A stretch of 10,587 bases of DNA from Rhodoferax sp. (GTDB lineage: Bacteria > Pseudomonadota > Gammaproteobacteria > Burkholderiales > Burkholderiaceae_C): contig JAKFXU010000260.1 in NCBI GenBank assembly GCA_021731215.1, positions 1 through 10,587 on the forward strand, written 5' to 3'. How positions within the stretch are numbered: position 1 is the stretch's first letter; each line of letters opens with the position of its first letter. The position numbers and the translations under genes were made by a program. Below, one piece after another: positions 1 through 6,202 of this stretch. Below the pieces are notes generated by a model that did no database searches, had not been told where the DNA came from, and was given only the letters and a program-made list of their open reading frames with translations.

Positions 1-1
1 C

Positions 2-52
2 CGCAAGATTCGCTTCAAGAAAATTCCGCGTCCCGACTTGCGCTCCTCTTGA
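2..52 (+). CDS. possible C-terminal tail of an upstream gene (partial)
   Basis: One plus-strand frame reads through the left edge for 16 codons and stops with TGA at 50-52. The tail is short and basic (it ends in PRPDLRSS). It is followed by an 84-base gap with a GC-rich palindrome before the next start. The composition suits a protein end, but 16 codons are too few to identify a family, and the frame could be open by chance. Sequence to the left would decide. Confidence 0.22.
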   Translation, partial: RKIRFKKIPRPDLRSS

Positions 53-136
53 GCGAGCGCCGGCCGGCGCCGCAAAATAAACGACGCCGCGCGGGCGTTG
101 ATCGCTGCCCTTGGGGATGGCGGTATCATTTTCCCC

Positions 137-1057
137 ATGAAAACTATTCTTCCTACGCGTTTACTGATTGCCCCTGACCGAAACGACCCGCAGCCGCTGG
201 TCATCTACCACGGGCGCAACTGCCCGGATGGCTTTGCGTCGGCGCTGGCGGCCTGGCTTTATTACGAGGGCCAGGCCGAGTTTTTGGCGCTCGACCATGG
301 CGACATCAAGTCGGTCGATCAGTTGCCCGCGCTGGCCGGGCGCGCCGTCTACATTCTGGACTTTTCGTTTGCACCCGAGATCATGCGCGGCATTGAGGAG
401 CGCGCCGCCAAGCTGGTGCTGCTGGACCACCACAAGAGCGCGGCCGACCAGTTGAGCGGCTTTGACTGCCGCTGTGGCATCGTGCATTTCGACATGCACA
501 AGTCGGGTGCCCGATTGGCCTGGGAGTTCTTCCACCCCGAGCAGCCGCTGCCCGATCTGGTGCGCTTTGTCGAAGACCGCGATATCTGGGTCTGGCAATA
601 CCCCGAAAGTGCCGGCTTTCTGGCGGCGCTGGACATGGAGCCGTTCGAGTTTGCGCGCTGGCAAGCAATCGCCTCGTTCGATGCCATGCAGTTGGCCATC
701 TACGTCGAACGCGGACGGGCCATGGACGAGAAGTTCACCAAGCTGGCAGCGGGCATCGCCGAAGGGGCGCAAGCCCTCGCGTTCAACGGCGTGCACGGGC
801 TGATGGTCAATGCACCGGGCGTCTTCCACAGCCTGGTCGGCGACATGCTCTCCAAGCAGAGCGGCACCTTTGCCTTGATGTGGAGCGCCGACAAGAGCGG
901 TCTGATCAAGGTCGGCTTGCGCTCACCGCGCAGCTTTGACTGCATTGCGCTGGCGAGCAGCATGGGCGGTGGCGGCCACGCGCAGGCCTGCGGCTTCAAG
1001 ATGGGGGTGGAGCGGCTGCCCGCCCTGCTGGGCGGTGTGCTGGATGCCAACCCGTGA
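137..1057 (+). CDS. DHH-family phosphoesterase (DHH/DHHA1 domains)
   Basis: The 306-residue protein has the two-domain layout of the DHH superfamily, whose members hydrolyse phosphodiester bonds with divalent metals (RecJ, NrnA/NrnB and GdpP-like enzymes). Visible metal-binding motifs are H25-x3-C29-P-D31-G near the N-terminus, D75 in ILDFSF, the diagnostic D97-H98-H99, and D147/D149 in VEDRD. The DHHA1 substrate-binding motif GGGGH lies at 277-281. The layout resembles short oligonucleotide or cyclic-nucleotide phosphodiesterases more than RecJ, but the substrate cannot be read from sequence. I chose the ATG at 137; an in-frame TTG at 98 adds 13 unconvincing residues. No strong Shine-Dalgarno is seen, only G-rich sequence at 113-120. 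No membrane segment or signal peptide is present. The gene converges on cbbR and is probably a housekeeping neighbour, not part of the carboxysome operon. Confidence 0.85.
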   Translation: MKTILPTRLLIAPDRNDPQPLVIYHGRNCPDGFASALAAWLYYEGQAEFLALDHGDIKSVDQLPALAGRAVYILDFSFAPEIMRGIEERAAKLVLLDHHKSAADQLSGFDCRCGIVHFDMHKSGARLAWEFFHPEQPLPDLVRFVEDRDIWVWQYPESAGFLAALDMEPFEFARWQAIASFDAMQLAIYVERGRAMDEKFTKLAAGIAEGAQALAFNGVHGLMVNAPGVFHSLVGDMLSKQSGTFALMWSADKSGLIKVGLRSPRSFDCIALASSMGGGGHAQACGFKMGVERLPALLGGVLDANP

Positions 1058-1068
1058 GCCGCGCACCG

Positions 1069-1986
1069 TCAGTCGGCCAGACCGGCTGATGCGGGGCGAT
1101 GCGCGAACAGCCAGGCCTTGAAGGCGGTGGCGGCGGCCGAGAGCTTCTTGCCCTTGGGATAGACCACGTGCCAGTGCCGGATCAGGGGGAAGCCCTGCAC
1201 CTCCAGCAGCACCAGTTCCTTGAGCGCCAGCTCCGACACCACGGTGGTGCTTGAGAGCACCGCCAGCCCCAAGCCGCCGGCCACGGTTTGCTTGATGGCC
1301 TCGTTGCTGCCGACTTCCAGCCGGTTCCTGAGTGTGATGCCGTGCGTGGCAAAAAAGCGCTCGGTTGTCAGCCGCGTGCCGGACCCCGGCTCGCGCAGAA
1401 TGAAGGGCTCGCCCGCCAGGCGCTGCGGCGCCACGCGGCGCTGGCCCACCAGCGGGTGCGTTGGCGGGGCCACCAGCACCAGCGGGTTTTCTGCGAAATC
1501 CTCACTTACCACGTCCATCTGCTGCGGCGGCTGACCCATGATGTAGAGGTCGTCCTGGTTGCTGGCCAGGCGCTGCAGCAGGGTTTCGCGGTTGCCGACA
1601 AACATGGCCACCTCGATGCCCGGGTGCGCCGCGCAAAACCCGCCCAGCAGCTTGGGCACGGTGTATTTCACCGTGGTCAAAATGGCGATCTTCAGGCTGC
1701 CTTTTTTGATGCCACGCAGGGCTGCCAGGTCTTGCGACAGGCGCTCCATGCGGTTCTCGATGTCCTGACAGGCATCGGCCAGCGTGCGCCCGGCAGCGGT
1801 CAGAAAAATCTTCTTGCCCAGCTGTTCAAACAGCGCCTCCCCCACGGTTTCAGACAGTTGCTTGACCTGCAGCGACAGCGTGGGCGGCGACAGATGCAGC
1901 TCTTCGGCGGCGCGCGCAAAGCTGCTGTGGCGGGCCACCGTCAGAAAAATTCGCAACTGGTGCAGCGTGGCATGACGAAGGTTCAT
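1069..1986 (-). CDS. cbbR: LysR-type transcriptional regulator CbbR
   Basis: The 305-residue protein has an N-terminal winged helix-turn-helix (about residues 8-67, core SFARAAEELHLSPPTLSLQV) and a C-terminal periplasmic-binding-like effector domain. REPGSGTR, near residue 195, is typical of the effector cleft of CbbR proteins. CbbR activates Calvin-cycle operons in response to metabolites such as RuBP, PEP or NADPH; which effector acts here cannot be read. It is transcribed away from cbbL, the classic arrangement for a LysR regulator and its target. The ATG at 1986 is the only sensible start because it leaves a normal-length HTH. No Shine-Dalgarno lies upstream of it, and the best promoter places the transcript start only a few bases away, so translation may be nearly leaderless. 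It could regulate another operon too, but position next to cbbL makes CbbR by far the likeliest identity. Confidence 0.92.
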   Translation of the reverse strand: MNLRHATLHQLRIFLTVARHSSFARAAEELHLSPPTLSLQVKQLSETVGEALFEQLGKKIFLTAAGRTLADACQDIENRMERLSQDLAALRGIKKGSLKIAILTTVKYTVPKLLGGFCAAHPGIEVAMFVGNRETLLQRLASNQDDLYIMGQPPQQMDVVSEDFAENPLVLVAPPTHPLVGQRRVAPQRLAGEPFILREPGSGTRLTTERFFATHGITLRNRLEVGSNEAIKQTVAGGLGLAVLSSTTVVSELALKELVLLEVQGFPLIRHWHVVYPKGKKLSAAATAFKAWLFAHRPASAGLAD

Positions 1987-1999
1987 GGAGGGAAAATGA

Positions 2000-2028
2000 T
2001 TTATAAAAATCTACCGTAATGGTATGAA
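2000..2028 (-). promoter_or_regulatory. candidate cbbR promoter (sigma-70 type)
   Basis: Read on the minus strand, TTCATA (2028-2023) and TATAAA (2005-2000) are separated by exactly 17 bases, a good sigma-70 layout. A start about 7 bases downstream of the -10 would fall near 1993, leaving only about 7 bases before the cbbR ATG. The T-N11-A box at 2012-2024 lies between the two hexamers, so bound CbbR would block this promoter. That is the usual negative autoregulation of LysR genes. Confidence 0.5.
2012..2024. promoter_or_regulatory. LysR-type operator (TACC-N5-GGTA, T-N11-A), likely CbbR site
   Basis: TACC GTAAT GGTA is a perfect interrupted inverted repeat that fits the LysR consensus T-N11-A exactly. 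It sits in the divergent cbbR-cbbL spacer, inside the candidate cbbR promoter and upstream of the candidate cbbL promoter. That is the expected recognition-site position for CbbR. A second, weaker activation site would be expected nearer cbbL, in the AT-rich stretch 2030-2070 with its repeated TTTAC words, but I cannot define it. Confidence 0.55.
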
Positions 2029-2037
2029 CATTTTACT

Positions 2038-2065
2038 TTTACAAATCAATTTAGGCGGACACAAT
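2038..2065 (+). promoter_or_regulatory. weak candidate cbbL operon promoter
   Basis: TTTACA (2038-2043, five of six matches to the -35 consensus) is followed after 16 bases by CACAAT (2060-2065, four of six matches to the -10). The start would fall near 2072 and leave a leader of about 86 bases. A poor -10 is normal for activator-dependent CbbR promoters. A second TTTACA at 2065-2070 offers an alternative. This is a pattern match only. Confidence 0.3.
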
Positions 2066-2157
2066 TTACACAACTTCAAAGTGAGGTGCCTCGAATCGGA
2101 TCAAAAAGGCGCCCAGATGGATGTGTAGGTAACCTCAATCAGCAATCAGGAGCAATT

Positions 2158-3579
2158 ATGGCAGTCAAGAGCTACAGCGCCGGGGTCAAGGAATATCGCC
2201 AGACCTATTGGACCCCCGAATACACCCCACTGGATACCGATCTTTTGGCGTGTTTCAAGATTACCCCTCAAGCCGGCGTGGACCGTGAGGAAGTGGCCGC
2301 CGCCGTGGCGGCCGAGTCCTCCACCGGCACCTGGACCACGGTGTGGACCGATTTGCTGACCGATCTGGATTACTACAAGGGACGAGCCTATCGCATTGAG
2401 GATGTCCCCGGCGACGATACCTGCTTCTATGCGTTCGTGGCCTACCCGATTGACTTGTTTGAGGAAGGCTCCGTGGTCAATGTGCTGACCTCGCTGGTCG
2501 GCAATGTGTTCGGTTTCAAGGCCCTGCGCGCCCTGCGCCTGGAAGACGTTCGCTTTCCAATTGCCTATGTCAAAACCTGTGGCGGCCCGCCTCTGGGGAT
2601 CCAGGTCGAGCGCGATATTTTGAATAAATATGGTCGTCCCATGCTGGGTTGCACCATCAAGCCCAAGCTCGGTCTGTCGGCCAAGAACTACGGCCGCGCC
2701 GTGTACGAATGCCTGCGCGGTGGTCTGGACTTCACCAAGGACGACGAAAACGTCAACAGCCAGCCCTTCATGCGCTGGCGCCAGCGCTTTGACTTTGTGC
2801 AGGAAGCCATCGAAAAGGCGGAGCGCGAGACCGGCGAGCGCAAGGGCCACTACCTGAACGTGACCGCACCCACGCCCGAAGAGATGTACAAGCGCGCCGA
2901 ATACGCCAAGGAAATCGGCACGCCCATCATCATGCACGACTACATCACCGGTGGCTTCTGCGCCAACACGGGGCTGGCCAACTGGTGCCGTGAGAACGGC
3001 ATGCTGCTGCACATTCACCGTGCCATGCATGCGGTGATCGACCGCAACCCCCATCACGGCATCCACTTCCGCGTGCTGGTCAAAATCCTGCGTCTGTCCG
3101 GGGGCGACCATCTGCATACCGGGACCGTGGTGGGCAAACTGGAAGGCGACCGCGCCTCCACCCTGGGTTGGATCGATCTGTTGCGTGAATCCTTTATTCC
3201 TGAAGATCGTTCGCGCGGCATCTTCTTCGACCAGGACTGGGGTTCCATGCCCGGCGTCTTTGCGGTGGCGTCTGGCGGTATTCACGTGTGGCACATGCCT
3301 GCTCTGGTGACGATTTTTGGCGATGATTCCGTGCTGCAGTTCGGTGGTGGCACCTTGGGTCACCCCTGGGGCAACGCCGCCGGCGCCTGTGCCAACCGGG
3401 TCGCGCTGGAGGCTTGTGTGCAAGCGCGCAATGAAGGTCGCCCAGTTGAAAAAGAAGGCAAGGAAATTCTCACCTCAGCCGCCAAGCACAGCCCGGAACT
3501 CAAGATCGCCATGGAGACATGGAAAGAGATCAAGTTCGAGTTTGACACGGTGGACAAACTCGATGTCGCCCACAAGTAA
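2158..3579 (+). CDS. cbbL: RuBisCO large subunit, form IA, carboxysomal
   Basis: The 473-residue protein is the catalytic subunit of ribulose-1,5-bisphosphate carboxylase/oxygenase, which fixes CO2 onto RuBP inside the carboxysome. All active-site features are present: K168 in TIKPKLGLS, the carbamylated lysine K194 with D196 and E197 in [11 protein letters not shown], the HFRV segment at 303-306, and loop-6 K327 in GTVVGKLEG. Length is standard for form I. The ATG at 2158 is chosen because AGGAG (2148-2152) lies 5 bases upstream and [10 protein letters not shown] matches form IA N-termini; an in-frame GTG at 2086 would add 24 residues with no family match. It is first in the operon, directly followed by cbbS and csoS2, which marks it as the carboxysomal form IA enzyme, not a free cytosolic one. 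Confidence 0.98.
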   Translation: MAVKSYSAGVKEYRQTYWTPEYTPLDTDLLACFKITPQAGVDREEVAAAVAAESSTGTWTTVWTDLLTDLDYYKGRAYRIEDVPGDDTCFYAFVAYPIDLFEEGSVVNVLTSLVGNVFGFKALRALRLEDVRFPIAYVKTCGGPPLGIQVERDILNKYGRPMLGCTIKPKLGLSAKNYGRAVYECLRGGLDFTKDDENVNSQPFMRWRQRFDFVQEAIEKAERETGERKGHYLNVTAPTPEEMYKRAEYAKEIGTPIIMHDYITGGFCANTGLANWCRENGMLLHIHRAMHAVIDRNPHHGIHFRVLVKILRLSGGDHLHTGTVVGKLEGDRASTLGWIDLLRESFIPEDRSRGIFFDQDWGSMPGVFAVASGGIHVWHMPALVTIFGDDSVLQFGGGTLGHPWGNAAGACANRVALEACVQARNEGRPVEKEGKEILTSAAKHSPELKIAMETWKEIKFEFDTVDKLDVAHK

Positions 3580-3588
3580 TTCTCTCGT

Positions 3589-3618
3589 GCGGGACGGCGC
3601 AAATGGTGACTTTCCCGC
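3589..3618 (+). other. possible stem-loop between cbbL and cbbS
   Basis: GCGGGA (3589-3594) and TCCCGC (3613-3618) can pair as a 6-bp stem over an 18-base loop, 10 bases after the cbbL stop. A short T-run follows at 3630-3634, but 11 bases beyond the stem, which is too far for a standard terminator. It may stabilise or mark a processing point in the mRNA, or it may be chance. Confidence 0.25.
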
Positions 3619-3657
3619 TGCGAACCATGTTTTTAATTTAATCGTTTGGGGTTCAAC

Positions 3658-3981
3658 ATGACTGTTCAAGCTTACAAGGCTTCTCGTAAATACGAAACCT
3701 TTTCATACCTGCCGCCCATGACGCCCGACCAGGTTCGGCGTCAGATCGGATACGCCATCAGTCAGGGCTGGAACCCTGCCGTCGAGCACACCGAGCGTGA
3801 CAACGCGGGGGGTAATTATTGGTACATGTGGAAACTGCCTTTGTTTGGCGAGCAATCGGTGGATGCTGTGCTGGCTGAAATTGAGTCCTGCCACCGCGAG
3901 TTTCCTGACCAGTTGGTGCGCTTTATTGCCTATGACAACTATGTCCAGAGTCAAGGCGCTGCATTCGTGGTGTACCGCTAA
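3658..3981 (+). CDS. cbbS: RuBisCO small subunit, form IA
   Basis: The 107-residue protein caps the CbbL octamer to form the L8S8 holoenzyme. Family features include [10 protein letters not shown] near the N-terminus, the GWNPAVEH segment, [11 protein letters not shown], and RFIAYDN near the C-terminus. The ATG at 3658 follows a G-rich Shine-Dalgarno (about 3647-3651) and gives the usual form IA N-terminus; a TTG four codons upstream is unlikely. It lies 78 bases after cbbL and 74 bases before csoS2. In alpha-carboxysomes the CsoS2 N-repeats bind at the CbbL-CbbS interface, so this subunit forms part of the cargo-recruitment surface. Confidence 0.97.
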   Translation: MTVQAYKASRKYETFSYLPPMTPDQVRRQIGYAISQGWNPAVEHTERDNAGGNYWYMWKLPLFGEQSVDAVLAEIESCHREFPDQLVRFIAYDNYVQSQGAAFVVYR

Positions 3982-4055
3982 ACCGGTTTCGCTGTTGCCG
4001 CCAAACGCAGCCCTCGGATTTCAACCATCCACCAACCTCAATCAAGGTTTCAGCG

Positions 4056-6191
4056 ATGAATTCAGCCACACTCTCTAGCGCATCGGCTACCTTGTCAGGC
4101 CGAGAACTGGCGCTCAAGCGCCGCCAAGCCATGGCCCTCAATGGCAAAGCAGCCCTGTCCAGGTCTCAGGCCACTGCGGCAACGCCCTTGGCCTCAGCAG
4201 CCAATGCTCGGGCGTCGGCTGACGCAAAGCCAGAACCTCAGGCTTGGTTGACTACGCCGCTGCTCAATCGCAGTGCGGGCCGCTTGCGCCGGGAGGCACT
4301 TAGTCAGCACGGAAAAGCCGCCATGGCAGACCCCGCCCGGGCTCCAACTGGCCAAGGGCGGCCGTTGCGCCAGCCGATCACCGCACCTGCTGCACAGGAG
4401 CTCGGTCACGGGCAAGCTAGCGCCTTGAGCCCGGTCGCTGTCGGGCTGGAGCAGTCCAGCGCTCGGGCGTTTGCCCGTGCGCGCCGCGCCGCCATGGCAC
4501 AGGATGGCAAAGGCGCTCTCAAGCGTCTGGTGCCCGCCCAAACGGGGCGTCCTGCGACCAGCAGTGCCGACAGTTCGGGCGCAAGCCGCCGACCTGTGGG
4601 TCGTGTGCGGCCCCAAGTGAACCCAGTTGCGAGCGCCCCTGAGAAGGTTGAAGGAGGTCATGCGCTGCAGGGTCGAGCGCTGACTGCAAGCCGGGCCGAA
4701 CGCAGCCTGAAGGTGACCGGTAGCGAGCACGGGGCCGGCCGCGCAGTCACCGGCACTGAGTACATAGGTGCCGAACAAGTTGACAATCTGCGCGAGCGCC
4801 GGTCCAGTCCGGCACCGGCCAAGGTGGCCGTCAGTTCAACCCTGGGTGAGCAAAAAGTGACCGGGATCGAGGTCGGGCGCTCAGCCAACGTCACCGGTGA
4901 TGAGTTGGGTGCCTGCCGCGGCATCACGGGCACCGAATATTTGTCGGCCGAACGCTATGACGAGTTTTGCGTCTCGCGCCCCGACCCGGCACCGAAAAAA
5001 GTAGAACAGACCCACACGGCGGCGGGCAAGCTCGTCACCGGCACCCGATTCGGCCAAAGTGAAAACGTATCAGGCGGCGAGGCGGGCGCGTGCCGCGGCA
5101 TCACAGGCACTGAATATTTGTCCCAGGAGCAGTTCATCAGTACCTGCGCTACGCAGGCACCGGTTCGGCCGCTCAAGGTCAGTGTGATGTCCTCGCGCGG
5201 CCAGCAGACGGTGTCGGGCACGGAGGTCGGCCGCTCTGCCAACGTAACCGGGGACGAGCCCGGTTCACGCCAGCACATCACCGGCTCGCAGTATTACAGC
5301 GCCGAAGGTTTGGACGCCCAGCGGGCTGCCAGGGTAGCTGCCAAGGCGCCCACCCTGTGTGGCTGCGCAGGGCGAGGTCGGCCTGGTCCAGCGGATTGCG
5401 CACCCCCAAAGTCAATCGGTGACGGCGGCGCCGGGTGTTTGTCCGTCACCGGAAGTTATTTTGAACCCACGTCGAAAGTGACCGGAAACGATTTTGGCGG
5501 CTCCGCTCAAATCAGTGGTTCACAGTACGCAGGACCACGCTCGATGAGCCATTTGGGTGAACAGTCGAGCGTCATGGCTCAGTCCGAGCCGGTACGCCCG
5601 ACGGCCGTGATTTCAGCCGCGACGGTGACGGGGGATCGACCTGGCGCCGGTGCTGTCAGTGGTCGCTTTCTGCCGCGCCAGAGTTCGGTGGAGGCGACCG
5701 AGCCCAATCCGGCGCCTCTGGCGTTCAGTATTCAGTCACCGGCGCGGGTGGCGCATGATCAAACGCTCGATCAGGTGACCGGCAGTAGTTTTGGGATTGA
5801 CCGAATCACGGGGGCGGCCAACAAGGCCGGTGGTTTGATTACGGGTACGCCAGAGTTTCGTCACCAGGTGCCGCCGCGGCCCCTGGCAGCGCCGGCACCG
5901 TCGGCAACTCCCGCTGGCAAAGTGACCGGCGAAGGCAGTCAGGCCGGGCGCGCGGTGACCGGCGACGCATGGCATGCCACGCGCCGGGTAACCGGCACGG
6001 AAGGCGCCTCAAGTCTGATGCGCAACCCTTCTGCCAAAGGTACTCCTCGCGGCATGGGCGTGAATGCACAGGTATTTCGAACCATCGAGAAGCCTGCAAT
6101 ACCGGTCCAGCCGGAGAGTCGCATCACTGGTTCGGCTGGTAGTTCTGGCAAGGGCGCATCGGTGACCCTGTCCGGTGGCGCTCGGGGCTGA
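4056..6191 (+). CDS. csoS2: carboxysome scaffold protein CsoS2 (full form CsoS2B; short form by -1 frameshift)
   Basis: This 711-residue, mostly disordered, basic, Gly/Ala/Ser/Thr-rich protein links RuBisCO to the shell and is essential for alpha-carboxysome assembly. The N-terminal region has three helical RuBisCO-binding repeats ending GKAAL, GKAAM and GKGAL (about residues 15-34, 72-90 and 136-155); Halothiobacillus CsoS2 has four. The middle region (209-423) has four M-repeats of exact 59-residue period, each with three V/I-T-G modules 11 residues apart. The C-terminal region (462-711) has further triplets at 464/475/486, 574/584/595 and 623/634/645, and a conserved tail starting RITGS. 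It is shorter than the roughly 870 residues of the Halothiobacillus protein, with fewer repeats. The ATG at 4056 has AAGG 8 bases upstream. A -1 frameshift signal at 5405-5451 should also give a 455-residue CsoS2A lacking the C-terminal region. Confidence 0.96.
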   Translation: MNSATLSSASATLSGRELALKRRQAMALNGKAALSRSQATAATPLASAANARASADAKPEPQAWLTTPLLNRSAGRLRREALSQHGKAAMADPARAPTGQGRPLRQPITAPAAQELGHGQASALSPVAVGLEQSSARAFARARRAAMAQDGKGALKRLVPAQTGRPATSSADSSGASRRPVGRVRPQVNPVASAPEKVEGGHALQGRALTASRAERSLKVTGSEHGAGRAVTGTEYIGAEQVDNLRERRSSPAPAKVAVSSTLGEQKVTGIEVGRSANVTGDELGACRGITGTEYLSAERYDEFCVSRPDPAPKKVEQTHTAAGKLVTGTRFGQSENVSGGEAGACRGITGTEYLSQEQFISTCATQAPVRPLKVSVMSSRGQQTVSGTEVGRSANVTGDEPGSRQHITGSQYYSAEGLDAQRAARVAAKAPTLCGCAGRGRPGPADCAPPKSIGDGGAGCLSVTGSYFEPTSKVTGNDFGGSAQISGSQYAGPRSMSHLGEQSSVMAQSEPVRPTAVISAATVTGDRPGAGAVSGRFLPRQSSVEATEPNPAPLAFSIQSPARVAHDQTLDQVTGSSFGIDRITGAANKAGGLITGTPEFRHQVPPRPLAAPAPSATPAGKVTGEGSQAGRAVTGDAWHATRRVTGTEGASSLMRNPSAKGTPRGMGVNAQVFRTIEKPAIPVQPESRITGSAGSSGKGASVTLSGGARG
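4680..5324 (+). repeat. CsoS2 M-repeat array, 177-bp period in coding DNA
   Basis: The first hydrophobic residue of each unit falls at residues 209, 268, 327 and 386, an exact 59-residue (177-base) period. Within each unit the V/I-T-G modules are 11 residues apart (for example 268, 279 and 290). The first module of unit 1 has decayed to LTA. Cysteine pairs 18 residues apart occur in unit 2 (C287, C305) and unit 3 (C346, C364). The matching positions in unit 1 are G228 and R246, and in unit 4 R405 and R423. The DNA copies have diverged, so this is old duplication kept in register by selection. M-repeats are known to contact the shell. Confidence 0.85.
5405..5451 (+). promoter_or_regulatory. 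-1 programmed ribosomal frameshift signal in csoS2
   Basis: The heptamer C_CCA_AAG (5405-5411) fits X_XXY_YYZ and lies in the correct reading phase: codons CCC (P450), CCA (P451), AAG (K452). After 5 spacer bases, CGGTGACGG (5417-5425) pairs perfectly with CCGTCACCG (5443-5451) as a 9-bp, GC-rich stem with a 17-base loop. A slip to -1 reads AAA GTC AAT CGG TGA, ending at 5422, so the short product has 455 residues: N-repeats plus all M-repeats and no C-terminal region. Programmed frameshifting in csoS2 giving CsoS2A and CsoS2B is known from other alpha-carboxysome operons. The specific element here is read directly from sequence; its efficiency is unknown. Confidence 0.8.
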
Positions 6192-6202
6192 GGGCGCTTA
6201 CC

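Noticed and set aside
57..70. 14-base perfect palindrome GCGCCGGCCGGCGC as terminator or operator
   Set aside because: It has no loop and no following T-run, and such GC palindromes are common by chance in GC-rich DNA.
2146..3423. A 425-codon open frame on the minus strand opposite cbbL
   Set aside because: It is the complement shadow of cbbL codon structure (His/Gly/Val-rich, no family features). cbbL itself is certain.
3980..3989. Palindrome AAACCGGTTT at the cbbS stop
   Set aside because: It is only 10 bases, has no loop, and has no T-run or partner site to support a function.
4994..5001. Six-A run in csoS2 (codons AAA AAA GTA) as a slippery site
   Set aside because: The phase gives G_AAA_AAA, not a proper X_XXY_YYZ heptamer, no clear hairpin follows, and a slip would end in the middle of the M-repeats. 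The C_CCA_AAG site at 5405 is far better.
4680..5324. Regular 177-base repeats as a CRISPR-like or mobile repeat array
   Set aside because: The period is an exact codon multiple, the repeats are degenerate at DNA level, and they encode the CsoS2 M-repeats.
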